The notes under the pieces are model-generated. The model worked only from the letters and a program-made list of their open reading frames with translations, was not told the origin of the DNA and searched no databases. A DNA stretch of 64,000 nucleotides from Phycisphaerales bacterium (lineage in GTDB: Bacteria > Planctomycetota > Phycisphaerae > UBA1845 > Fen-1342): assembly GCA_016710275.1 (NCBI GenBank), contig JADJXS010000001.1, forward strand, positions 2,356,001 through 2,420,000, given 5' to 3'. Of this stretch, positions 18,830 to 27,390 are shown one piece after another; within the stretch, counting starts at the first letter, position 1, and each line of letters opens with the position of its first letter. A program made the position numbers and the translations under genes.

Positions 18830-19701
18830 TGGCCCAGCGAGTCACGACCATTCCGCCGGCGCCGCTGCGCCGACCGGATGCGCACAAGGGCGATGCCGGG
18901 CGCGTGGTGATCCTGGCGGGCAGTCGCGGGATGTCCGGGGCGGCGGTCTTGTGCGGGCTTGGGGCGCTGCGCGGCGGGGCGGGGCTGGTGCGCGTGGCGG
19001 CGCCCGCGAGCGCGCAGGCTGCGATCGCGGCCGCGGAGCCATGCCTGATGACGATGGCGCTGCCGGAAGACGCGGACGGGCGCATGCTTGCGCCGGATGT
19101 CGCGATCTTGCGCGAATTGCTGCGTTCCGCAGATGCGACGGTCGTCGGGCCGGGACTGGGGCGCTCGGCGGCGCTGGACGCGCTCGTAGCGGATGTTGTT
19201 GCTGCGGCGGGGGCGCCTGTTCTGGTGGACGCGGATGCGCTGAACTCGCTGGCTGGCACGTCGTTGGAGCCGCTGCGGTCGCGAAGGGCGACGAGCAGCG
19301 TGCTGACGCCGCATCCGGGGGAGATGGCTCGGCTGCTGCCGGGGCGAAGCGCCGAGTTGATGCGCGGTGATGCGGGTGCGCGGCTCGAGGCGGCGGTTTC
19401 GCTCGCGCGGGAGACGCGCGCGGTGGTTGTGCTCAAGGGGCGCGGGACGATCGTCACGGACGGGGAGCGGCACTTCGTGAATCCGTCGGGGAGTTCGGGG
19501 ATGGCGGCAGGGGGGATGGGGGATGTGTTGGCGGGGTTGATTGCGGCACTGATCGGGCGGGGAATGTCGCCGTTTGACGCGGCTTGTCGCGGGGTGTGGC
19601 AGCATGGCGCGGCGGCGGATCGCGCGGCGCGGCGGGTCGGGTCGGTCGGGTACCTGGCGCGCGAGGTGGCGGACGAATTGCCGCGGGTTGACTTCGGATA
19701 G
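18829..19701 (+). CDS. nnrD: ADP-dependent (S)-NAD(P)H-hydrate dehydratase
   Basis: A 290-residue ribokinase-like enzyme that repairs hydrated NADH and NADPH, using ADP. Visible blocks are KGDAGRVVILAGSRGMSGAA near residue 20, VVGPGLGRSAALDAL, LTPHPGEMARLL and the nucleotide-binding NPSGSSGMAAGGMGDVLAG near residue 225. The usual epimerase half (NnrE) is not fused and not adjacent. It overlaps larB by one base, so the two are coupled; both deal with nicotinate-derived nucleotides, which may explain the pairing. Confidence 0.9.
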   Translation: MAQRVTTIPPAPLRRPDAHKGDAGRVVILAGSRGMSGAAVLCGLGALRGGAGLVRVAAPASAQAAIAAAEPCLMTMALPEDADGRMLAPDVAILRELLRSADATVVGPGLGRSAALDALVADVVAAAGAPVLVDADALNSLAGTSLEPLRSRRATSSVLTPHPGEMARLLPGRSAELMRGDAGARLEAAVSLARETRAVVVLKGRGTIVTDGERHFVNPSGSSGMAAGGMGDVLAGLIAALIGRGMSPFDAACRGVWQHGAAADRAARRVGSVGYLAREVADELPRVDFG

Positions 19702-19712
19702 CGGATCAGGAG

Positions 19713-19798
19713 CATGCCGACGCAAAGCCGTCGGCATGGCACCCAACGCGGGGCGGCGCTTCGAGTGCATGCTTACGCGGAGTACCGCGAAAGCATGC
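19713..19798. repeat. Two hairpin-forming inverted repeats after nnrD
   Basis: CATGCCGACG-CAAAGC-CGTCGGCATG (19713-19738) is a perfect 10-base-pair hairpin. GCATGCTT...AAGCATGC with inner CGCGG/CCGCG (19767-19798) is a second. Neither has a T-run, but they may act as bidirectional terminators between the convergent nnrD and trxB. A CAACGCGGGGCGGCG stretch occurs twice in the same gap. Confidence 0.6.
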
Positions 19799-19870
19799 CA
19801 CCCAACGCGCTATCCAACTTGCCACTCAACGCGGGGCGGCGCGGCACCCGACGCGGCAGATCTCTCGCCA

Positions 19871-20035
19871 CTCGATTCAGCGCTGCTTGCTTCCGCGCTA
19901 CTCGATTCAGCGCTGCTTGCTTCCGCGCTACTCGATTCAGCGCTGCTTGCTTCCGCGCTACTCGATTCCGCGCTACTCGATTCCGCGCCACACGATTTCG
20001 CGCCACACGATGCTGCGCTACTCGATGCCGCGGGC
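19871..20035. repeat. 15-bp tandem array growing out of the trxB 3' end
   Basis: Eleven consecutive 15-base units, with the core CTCGATTC/CGCGCTA on the plus strand. Three pairs form an exact 30-base higher-order unit (19871-19960). The unit 20021-20035 is the last coding part of trxB (RGIE), and the trxB stop codon (20018-20020) ends the neighbouring unit. Unit length is a multiple of three, so frame is kept. Confidence 0.9.
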
Positions 20036-20986
20036 GGCCAGCCAGCGTTCGGCATCCAGCGCGGCCATGCAGCCGGTGCCGGCGGCGGTGACGGCCTGCC
20101 GGTAGACGTGATCGGCCACGTCGCCGGCCGCGAAGACGCCCTCGACGCTCGTGTAGGTGCTGCCGGGGCGCGACAGCTTCAGGTAGCCGCGCTCGTCCGT
20201 CCCCAGCACGCCCTTGAACAGCTCGGTGTTGGGGGTGTGCCCGATCGCGAGAAACAGGCCCTTGCACGCCAGGCGGCGTATCGCTCCGGAATTCGTATCC
20301 TTCAACTCGACCGCTTCGATAGACGATTCGCCGATGACGTCCGTGACGACGCTGTTCCAGACCGGCTTGATCTTGCCGTGCTCGACCAGCTTGTGAAATC
20401 GCTCCTGCATGATCTTGCTGGCGCGAAGCTGGTCGCGCCGGTGCACGACGTGCACGACCGACGCGAACTTGGTGAGATAGCTGGCCTCCTCCACGGCGGA
20501 ATCGCCGCCGCCGATCACGACCAGCTCCTGATTCCGGAAGGCCGGCAGCGCGCCGTCGCACACGGCACAGGCCGATACCCCGCCGCCGGTCTTGGCCAGC
20601 CGCTGCTCATTGGGCAGGTTGAGCCAGTTGGCGCGCGCGCCGGTGGCGATGATCACGGCGTGGGCGTCGGCCGCGGCCTCGTCGCTGCGGATCTTGAACG
20701 GGCTGCGCGAGAAGTCCACGCTGACCACGTCCTCCCGGATGAAGCGCGTGCCGAAGCGCTCGGCCTGTGCCCGCATGGCGGTCATCAGCTTCGGGCCGAG
20801 GATGCCGTGCTCGAAGCCGGGGAAGTTCTCCACGTCGGTGGTGAACATGAGTTGCCCACCCGGCACCAACCCGCCCGCGTTGTAGCCCTCGAAGACCAGC
20901 GGCGAGAGGTTTGCACGGGCCGCATAGATCGCGGCCGTCAATCCGGCCGGGCCGGAGCCGATGATCACGACTTTCTCAACTGACAT
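20018..20986 (-). CDS. trxB: Thioredoxin reductase
   Basis: A 322-residue NADPH-dependent flavoenzyme that reduces thioredoxin. ATG 20986 follows GGGAG at good distance and gives the normal start SVEKVVIIGSGPAGLTAAIY (FAD-binding GxGxxG). The redox-active pair is in SACAVCDGALPAF (residues about 130-140). The NADPH site is VVIGGGDSAVEEASYLTKF, and GVFAAGDVADHVYRQ is the C-terminal FAD block. Its stop codon sits within a 15-base tandem array. A thioredoxin gene is present far away at 56545. Confidence 0.93.
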   Translation of the reverse strand: MSVEKVVIIGSGPAGLTAAIYAARANLSPLVFEGYNAGGLVPGGQLMFTTDVENFPGFEHGILGPKLMTAMRAQAERFGTRFIREDVVSVDFSRSPFKIRSDEAAADAHAVIIATGARANWLNLPNEQRLAKTGGGVSACAVCDGALPAFRNQELVVIGGGDSAVEEASYLTKFASVVHVVHRRDQLRASKIMQERFHKLVEHGKIKPVWNSVVTDVIGESSIEAVELKDTNSGAIRRLACKGLFLAIGHTPNTELFKGVLGTDERGYLKLSRPGSTYTSVEGVFAAGDVADHVYRQAVTAAGTGCMAALDAERWLAARGIE

Positions 20987-21125
20987 GAATGCTCCCATAC
21001 CGGCGACGGATCCCGCCGCTGGTGTTTTTTGATTCAATCCGACTTTCGCCCAGCGCGGTTTCGGCCGCGCTGCGCGAGCGGGGGATTCTACGCACGATCC
21101 GGCCGGTCCGCCCGGCAGAGCGTGG

Positions 21126-22211
21126 CTACGCTGTCAACAACCCCGGCAGGCGCAGCTCAAAGGGCCAGGCCGCCGCCGCAGCATCCGTCGCATCCGTCGC
21201 CGCTTTCCAGCCATAGGTGCGGTAATGATGCTCGAAGCTGCCGTCGCCATAGAGGTCGATCAGGCCGTAGCCCTCGACGGTCTGTTCATGCATTCCGCGC
21301 CACCAGCGGCCGCACACCGCACCGTCGCAGATGTAGGAGACGCCGTTGAAATCGACGCGCTCGTTGAGATGCAGGTGTCCGGAGAGGCAGAGCTTCACCT
21401 GGCGGTTTTCGAGGAAGAGCTTCATGATTCGCCGGGCGTCGAGGTGCATGAGGCCGCCGGATTGCTCCCAGCGGCGCTTCTTCTGCTCTTCCTTCGTCCA
21501 TATCTGCCCGCACGCGCCGAAGATCGGGATGTGGCTGATCACGACCGTGGGCAGGGCGGCATGTGCCTTGAGATCGGCCGTGAGCCACTCGAACTGCTCA
21601 TCATCCAGCCCGCCGGCGTAGCCCTCGCCGTCCTGCGTGATGCTGTCGAGGTGGACGAAGTGCCAGCCGTCGCGGCTGTGGCTGTGGTAGGGGCGCTTGA
21701 GCGACATCATCTCGCAGTACCAAGCCTTGCCGTAGCCCGGTTCGGAGCCGGTGCAGCCGCTCTTGCTGCGCTTCCAGCCCCAGACGTCGTGATTTCCGAT
21801 GGTATGGACGGCCGGTACCCCCGATTCATCCCGCAGGATCGAGTGGAACAGGTCCCACTGCTCCTGTGAGCGCTGTCGGCCGACCTCGAAGGCATCCATG
21901 ATGAGGTCGCCGCCGGTGACAATCAGGCCGGGGCGGTCCTTGAGGCTCATGGCGTCTTTCAGGCAGGCGGCCATGCCCTGCGGGGCGCGGCGCTCCGGCT
22001 GGACGTGGATGTCGGTCATGTGGGCAAATCGCAGAACGCGGCGGCGCCCGGCGCGGCTGTCATTCGGGGGGGGATCGGAGGCGCTGCCGGATGCACGGTT
22101 TTCGGAACAGCCGATCGCGCTCAGCAGGCCGCCGCCGAGGGCGACGCCGCCGGCCAGGAGCAATTGGCGCCGGGATGGAGTTGAACCGGGGCGGGGGGCA
22201 CTTGCGAACAT
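21126..22211 (-). CDS. Tat-exported lipoprotein metallophosphoesterase
   Basis: A 361-residue calcineurin-like phosphoesterase. The N-terminus has a Tat-like SRRQLLLAGGVALGGG followed by a lipobox ending LSAIGC, so it should be exported folded and anchored by lipid. Metal-ligand blocks are in order: HMTDIHVQPE (DxH), VTGGDLIMDAF (GD), HTIGNHDVWG (GNHD), VISHIPIFG and LSGHLHLNER (GHxH). The substrate is unknown; related planctomycete proteins are annotated only as phosphohydrolases. It is divergent from sdhC. Confidence 0.82.
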   Translation of the reverse strand: MFASAPRPGSTPSRRQLLLAGGVALGGGLLSAIGCSENRASGSASDPPPNDSRAGRRRVLRFAHMTDIHVQPERRAPQGMAACLKDAMSLKDRPGLIVTGGDLIMDAFEVGRQRSQEQWDLFHSILRDESGVPAVHTIGNHDVWGWKRSKSGCTGSEPGYGKAWYCEMMSLKRPYHSHSRDGWHFVHLDSITQDGEGYAGGLDDEQFEWLTADLKAHAALPTVVISHIPIFGACGQIWTKEEQKKRRWEQSGGLMHLDARRIMKLFLENRQVKLCLSGHLHLNERVDFNGVSYICDGAVCGRWWRGMHEQTVEGYGLIDLYGDGSFEHHYRTYGWKAATDATDAAAAAWPFELRLPGLLTA

Positions 22212-22387
22212 GTTCAGGCTCCTTGCGAATGTTCAGAACCGGGGGCAGCCGATTCGATTCCGCAGCGACGCGACGATTTCCGTGCGACGGCGGCTTTCAG
22301 TCTTTTCACGACCAGCGGCCCGTGCCACGTGCTCGGGCGCCGGAGATCATCACTTGAACCGCGAATCGCCGGAATGCGGCGGCCCGC

Positions 22388-22417
22388 TTGCCGATGCGCC
22401 GCGGCGGACTTTATGAT
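22388..22417 (+). promoter_or_regulatory. Candidate promoter for sdhCA
   Basis: -35 TTGCCG (22388-22393), 18-base spacer, -10 TATGAT (22412-22417), about 35 bases before the sdhC ATG. Consensus match only. Confidence 0.4.
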
Positions 22418-22452
22418 CCTGCGTTTCCTCGGTTCCGCAGGAGCAGGACATC

Positions 22453-23322
22453 ATGGCGGACGGCGTCGTTCCACTCAAGCTTCGACCTCGGCGCGGCTTC
22501 CTGCAGACCATGCGCACGGATGCGTGGTGGATCGGACCGCTGCTGACGATCCTCGGCTTCGGGGCGTTCCTGGTCTGGGCGAATGTTCGCGTCTTTGAAA
22601 ACGACCACTATTACAGCGGCCACGGCGGGTTCAACCTTGCGACGAACTACCTGACGCCATTCTATTCGCCGCTGCTGTTTGACGTGGCCGAGAAGGCGTT
22701 TCCCAGCGGGCATGCGATTCTCTCGGAGAAGCCGGGGTTTTTGCCGGGGTTTGTGTCGGCGGCGGCGCTGATCCTGATCTTTCCGGCCGGTTTCCGCTTT
22801 ACCTGTTACTACTACCGCGGGGCGTATTACAAAGCGTTCTGGGGCGATCCGGCCAATTGCGCCGTCGGCGAGCCGCGGTCGGGCTATCTCGGGGAACGAA
22901 CGCTGCCGCTGGTGCTTCAGAACATTCACCGCTATTTCCTGTACGCCGCGCTGATTTTCATCCTGATCCTCAGTTGGGACGTTTTGACCGCGTTCAAGTT
23001 TTATGAAGTGGACCAGGTGACGGGACGGCGCACCGGCGCGTGGCGGGTGGGCATCGGCGTCGGGACGGTGCTGATGGCGGTGAACGTGGTGCTGATCGCG
23101 ATGTACACGCTGGGGTGCCACTCGCTGCGGCACCTGGTCGGCGGGAAGCGCGACTGCATCAGCGACAAGCCGCTCTCGGCGAAGATGTACAACTGCGTCA
23201 CCTGCCTGAACAACCGCCACATGCTGTGGGCGTGGTGCAGCCTGCTGAGCGTGGGCTTCACCGACATCTACGTGTGGAAGCTGGCGCGCGGCGAATGGAT
23301 GGACTATTTCTTCACGTTCTGA
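22453..23322 (+). CDS. sdhC: Succinate dehydrogenase/fumarate reductase membrane subunit
   Basis: A 289-residue membrane protein directly before the flavoprotein gene. Five hydrophobic segments are visible: about residues 28-45, 97-115, 160-180, 205-225 and 260-275. Histidines in LQNIHRYFLYAALI and in LGCHSLRHLVGG are likely heme-b ligands. The ATG follows GGAGCAGG. The protein anchors the enzyme and exchanges electrons with quinone. It is larger than typical SdhC and probably belongs to the single-anchor type found in several phyla. The call depends largely on the adjacent sdhA. Confidence 0.75.
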   Translation: MADGVVPLKLRPRRGFLQTMRTDAWWIGPLLTILGFGAFLVWANVRVFENDHYYSGHGGFNLATNYLTPFYSPLLFDVAEKAFPSGHAILSEKPGFLPGFVSAAALILIFPAGFRFTCYYYRGAYYKAFWGDPANCAVGEPRSGYLGERTLPLVLQNIHRYFLYAALIFILILSWDVLTAFKFYEVDQVTGRRTGAWRVGIGVGTVLMAVNVVLIAMYTLGCHSLRHLVGGKRDCISDKPLSAKMYNCVTCLNNRHMLWAWCSLLSVGFTDIYVWKLARGEWMDYFFTF

Positions 23323-23350
23323 CGCCGCGCTGCTGCGGACGGACACTCAC

Positions 23351-25183
23351 ATGCCGATCGACTTCAAGACTCATGAACACGACGTGCTGATCGTCGGCGC
23401 GGGCGGCGCCGGGCTGCGGGCCGCGATTGAGTCCTCCGCCGCCGGCGCGCGAACCGCCGTCCTCTCCAAGTCGCTTCTGGGCAAGGCCCACACGGTGATG
23501 GCCGAGGGCGGGATGGCCGCGGCGATGGGCAACGTGGATGACCGCGACAACTGGCGCGTGCACTTCGCCGACACCATGCGCGGCGGGCAGTATCTCAACA
23601 ACTGGCGCATGGCCGAGCTGCACGCGAAGGAGGCGCCGGAGCGCGCCCGCGAGCTGGAAGCGTGGGGGGCGGTCTTTGACCGCACGCGCGACGGACGCAT
23701 CCTGCAGCGGAATTTCGGCGGCCACCGCTACCCGCGACTGGCGCACGTCGGCGACCGCACCGGGCTGGAGATGATCCGCACGCTGCAGGATCACGGCATC
23801 CATCAGGGCATCGACTTCTTCATGGAATACACGATCATCACGCTGCTCAAGGACGGCGATCGCATTGCCGGGGCGCTGGCGTATGACCGTGAATGGGGAC
23901 ATTTCCACGCATTCATCGCCAAGGCGGTGGTGCTGGCGACGGGCGGAATCGGGCGGGCGTTCAAGATCACGAGCAATAGTTGGGAGTACACCGGCGACGG
24001 CCATGCGCTGGCCTATGAAGCCGGGGCGGACCTGCTGGACATGGAGTTCGTGCAGTTTCATCCGACGGGGATGGTCTGGCCGCCGTCGGTGCGCGGGATT
24101 CTGGTGACGGAGGGGGTGCGCGGCGAAGGCGGGCGGCTGGTCAACAACGCCGGCCGGCGCTTCATGTTCGACGACATTCCCGAACTGTACCGGAACCAGG
24201 TGGCGCGCGACGCGGATGAGGGCTGGCGCTATGTGCTGGGGGACAAGGAGGCGAATCGCCCGCCGGAGCTGCTGACGCGCGATCACGTCGCGCGCTGCAT
24301 CAACCGCGAGGTCAAGGCCGGCCGCGGCAGCCCGCATGGCGGGGTCTTTCTGGACATCGGCTGGATCAAGGGCAACAAGACGCTCGAAGGGCGGACGATC
24401 GACGCCGCTTACATCCAGAAGAAGCTGCCGAGCATGTATCACCAGTTCAAGCAGCTTGCCGGCGTGGACATCACGGCCGAGCCGATGGAGGTCGGGCCGA
24501 CCACGCACTATGTGATGGGCGGCGTGAAGGTGGACGGCGACACGCAGATGAGCCGCGTGCCGGGCCTCTTTGCGGCGGGTGAGTGCGCGGCGGGACTTCA
24601 CGGGGCGAATCGCCTCGGCGGAAACTCGCTCTCCGATCTGCTGGTGTTCGGCAAGCGGGCCGGCGAATTCGCGGCAAAGTACGCCCGGGAGACGAAGACG
24701 CCCGCCCCCGCGCGCGACCAGATCGATAGTGCAATCAACGCCGCGCTGGAGCCGTTCGGGCGCTCCGCGGCGACCGAAGGGCCTTACCAGGTGCAATACG
24801 ATCTGCAGGATCGCATGCAGGCGCTGGTCGGGATCGTGCGCGTCGAAAGCGAGATGGCGCAGGCGCTGGATGAGATCAGCCGCCTGAAGGAACGCGCCCG
24901 CCGTTGCCGGGTCGAGGGGCATCGGCAGTACAACGCCGGCTGGCATGCCGCGGTTGACCTGGCCAGCCTGCTCACCGTTTCCGAGGCGGTGACGCGGGCG
25001 GCGATCGAGCGACGCGAGAGCCGCGGCGCCCAATTCCGCGATGACTATCCCGACAAGAGCGCGGAGTTCGGCAAGTTCAACATCGTGCTGCGCAAAGGGG
25101 TGGATGGAGCGATGCAGGTGATCCGTGAGCCGCTACGTGAGTTGCCGCCGGAGTTGAAGGCGGTCGTCGAAGAAAACAAGTAG
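23351..25183 (+). CDS. sdhA: Succinate dehydrogenase/fumarate reductase flavoprotein subunit
   Basis: A 610-residue FAD-linked catalytic subunit, 28 bases after sdhC. It has VLIVGAGGAGLRAAIESS at the N-terminus and GKAHTVMAEGGMAA, whose His should hold FAD covalently. The substrate site is in MEFVQFHPTGMVWPP, EGVRGEGGRLVNN and the later GGNSLSDLLVFGKRAGEFAA. It oxidises succinate to fumarate or the reverse. The next gene downstream is on the opposite strand, so the expected iron-sulfur subunit sdhB is missing from this cluster. Confidence 0.92.
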   Translation: MPIDFKTHEHDVLIVGAGGAGLRAAIESSAAGARTAVLSKSLLGKAHTVMAEGGMAAAMGNVDDRDNWRVHFADTMRGGQYLNNWRMAELHAKEAPERARELEAWGAVFDRTRDGRILQRNFGGHRYPRLAHVGDRTGLEMIRTLQDHGIHQGIDFFMEYTIITLLKDGDRIAGALAYDREWGHFHAFIAKAVVLATGGIGRAFKITSNSWEYTGDGHALAYEAGADLLDMEFVQFHPTGMVWPPSVRGILVTEGVRGEGGRLVNNAGRRFMFDDIPELYRNQVARDADEGWRYVLGDKEANRPPELLTRDHVARCINREVKAGRGSPHGGVFLDIGWIKGNKTLEGRTIDAAYIQKKLPSMYHQFKQLAGVDITAEPMEVGPTTHYVMGGVKVDGDTQMSRVPGLFAAGECAAGLHGANRLGGNSLSDLLVFGKRAGEFAAKYARETKTPAPARDQIDSAINAALEPFGRSAATEGPYQVQYDLQDRMQALVGIVRVESEMAQALDEISRLKERARRCRVEGHRQYNAGWHAAVDLASLLTVSEAVTRAAIERRESRGAQFRDDYPDKSAEFGKFNIVLRKGVDGAMQVIREPLRELPPELKAVVEENK

Positions 25184-25335
25184 TGCGCGCGGAAAGGCTT
25201 ACCCGGGCGCGCCGGAAGACCCCGTCAGAGAGCGGTGGGGCAGAGCTTCATTTCTTGCTTCGGGCGGTACTCGCTGTTCCGGGCTGAAAGCAGTCAGCCA
25301 ACGTCAGCCGTCCTCGGTTCGCCTGAGGCGTCGGC

Positions 25336-27030
25336 TCAAGCGTTCATCAGCCGGAGCGCTTCGTCCGTGTAGTCGGCCCGCAGGCGCTGCATGGCGCGCG
25401 CTTCCAACTGCCGCACGCGCTCCTTGGACACGCCGAAGCGCTGGCCGATCTGCTCGAGCGTCTGCGGCGAACCGCCGCCCTCCAGCCCGAAGCGATGCCG
25501 CAGGATTTCCCGCTCGCGTTCGTCGAGTGCCCCCATCATCCGCTCCAGCAGGGAGCGAATCGCCGGCACACTGTCGTTCTCCGGCTCATCGAGCGGGATC
25601 GACGCGGTGGATTCCAAAAGCTCTTCGCGGCCGGTCTGGTAGCGTTCGCGGCGATACCGCTGTTCGGGGATCGTGCGGGCGAAATTGCGGATGATCGCCC
25701 ACGAGCCGTAGGTGCTGAACTTGAACCCGCGGGTGAAATCGAACTTGTCCACCGCGCGCATCAGCGAGATGTTGCCGTCGCTGACAATCTCGAAGAAATC
25801 GGACAATGGCGAAGCGTGGCGCTTCGCGATGCTGACCACGAGGCGCAGGTTGGCCTGAACAATCTGGTTCTTGACCTGGTCCGCCTGCGCCAGCAGGGAT
25901 TCGACCGCGTCCAGCGACTCGGCCGTCGGCGCATCATCGTCGATCATCGCGCGTGCCCGGTCCGCCAGGCAGCGCAGGCAGTTCATCCGGCGGAAAAGGG
26001 CCAATTCGCCCTCCGTGGAGAGAAGGCGCAACTGGAAAAGCTGCTGCAGATAAGGGGGCAGGTCGGCAGGCGCCCGACGGGCCGACGCCTTGTCCGGCTG
26101 GTAGGGTTCCAAAGCGGCCGGCGACTCCAGCACGGCGGCGCGACCGTCCGGCGAGTCGAATTCCGGAACGTGGAAGTACTCAATCTTGCGCGCCTTGAGT
26201 TCGCGCGCCCGCATGCGCAGCAGGATGTTCCGGACCTGCGCGGCCGGAAGATCGAACCGCTCCGTGAGCGATGCGAGGCTCGCACCGTCCAGATGCGCCT
26301 CCCAGACAGAGAGCGACACATCGTCCGCGCTTTCGCAGCCGGCAGGGCGGTTGAACAGGCCGACACAGGGCTGAGCCGTGTCGAAATTCTTGAGGAGCAG
26401 GCGGATGGTCTCGACGGCGCGACCGGTCTCCGCGGAGATCACGCGCGCCACGGCGTTGACCGTGCGCTGGCCCTGCGTCACCAGCTCGCGCGCCCGGGCG
26501 ACGATCGTCTCGCGCTCGGATTCTGAAAGCTGGGAGAAGCTTGAGCCGCGATGCACCAGCTCCGTGTTGCGGGCGACGAACTGACGCACGCAGCGATCGG
26601 GGAAGGCCAGCCGCTGCCGGCGGTCCGCCCCGCGGAATTTCCATCCTACAAGCCCGCGCCGGCGCCAGCGGAAGATCGTCTTGGTGCTGACGTCGAAGCG
26701 GCCGGCCAGATCGGCGACCGTCCAGACCGGCTCCGGCCAGTCATCGGCGCTGAGGTTGCCCGATTCGGAAAGGTCCTCGGCCAACTGCACCAGGTCCGCC
26801 CGCAGTGCGTCGGCCTCAATGAGGCGCGGCTCCTGTCCCGCTGCAAGCCGCGGTCGGAAACCGGTAACGCTGTGCACGACAAAGTCATCGGGGTAGGCGC
26901 GATCCGGCTCAATGATCGAGAGCAGGAACTCGATTGCGAACAACTGGCGCAGCCTGAGCCGCACCGGGCTGTGAGGAAGCTGAGCGGCGAGATCGGCGAG
27001 GCACGCGGACTGGAAGCGACTCGAAGGCAT
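25336..27030 (-). CDS. Sigma-70 family factor with N-terminal MerR-like helix-turn-helix
   Basis: A 564-residue protein. ATG 27030 follows AGAGGA. The C-terminal half is a group 2-like sigma factor: region 2 in NQIVQANLRLVVSIAKRHAS and FKFSTYGSWAIIRNFAR, region 4 in LEQIGQRFGVSKERVRQLEA. The first 330 residues are unusual: an N-terminal helical part, then a MerR-type HTH near residue 103 (WTVADLAGRFDVSTKTIFRW), then at least one more helix-turn-helix-like stretch (GASLASLTERFDLPAAQVRN). No region 1.1 is evident. Sigma factors with such extensions occur in Planctomycetota. It directs RNA polymerase to a promoter class that is not known. Confidence 0.82.
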   Translation of the reverse strand: MPSSRFQSACLADLAAQLPHSPVRLRLRQLFAIEFLLSIIEPDRAYPDDFVVHSVTGFRPRLAAGQEPRLIEADALRADLVQLAEDLSESGNLSADDWPEPVWTVADLAGRFDVSTKTIFRWRRRGLVGWKFRGADRRQRLAFPDRCVRQFVARNTELVHRGSSFSQLSESERETIVARARELVTQGQRTVNAVARVISAETGRAVETIRLLLKNFDTAQPCVGLFNRPAGCESADDVSLSVWEAHLDGASLASLTERFDLPAAQVRNILLRMRARELKARKIEYFHVPEFDSPDGRAAVLESPAALEPYQPDKASARRAPADLPPYLQQLFQLRLLSTEGELALFRRMNCLRCLADRARAMIDDDAPTAESLDAVESLLAQADQVKNQIVQANLRLVVSIAKRHASPLSDFFEIVSDGNISLMRAVDKFDFTRGFKFSTYGSWAIIRNFARTIPEQRYRRERYQTGREELLESTASIPLDEPENDSVPAIRSLLERMMGALDEREREILRHRFGLEGGGSPQTLEQIGQRFGVSKERVRQLEARAMQRLRADYTDEALRLMNA

Positions 27031-27217
27031 GTGCGTGGTCCTCTGCGCGCAAACGACAACCATCATCCCCAAGCGACCCGCAGACAGACCGGCGTATGAA
27101 CGCGAATGATGGTATGAGAAGGCGAACAGCGGGCAGCTTTGGCGATGTCAGTGGTGAGCGCTGGTTTTCGACTCTCCCAACTTCGAGTACGAGCAGAGAC
27201 CTTATGACGCCATATGG

Positions 27218-27246
27218 AGCATATATCGGCCTGAAACCAAGGTCAA
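27218..27246 (-). promoter_or_regulatory. Sigma-70 promoter for the sigma factor gene
   Basis: On the minus strand: TTGACC (27241-27246), 17-base spacer, TATGCT (27218-27223). This is a close match to consensus in a locally AT-rich patch, about 190 bases before the ATG. The gap 27031-27390 shows no gene; the rest of it is an untranslated leader and the mltA side. Confidence 0.55.
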
Positions 27247-27390
27247 TAATCAAATCGGGATTTGGGCGGAATCACGGCGCTTCCACCCGGCAGAAAATTC
27301 CGGCAAGGAAGCAACTGTGCGCGTTATCGGCCGCAATCCCGCCGTCCGGGTTCGATGGATCGTTCGCATGCTTTTCAGACCGGGCCGAGC

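Noticed and set aside
19871..20035. CRISPR array
   Set aside because: Units are contiguous 15-mers with no spacers and no cas genes nearby; a simple tandem repeat explains it.
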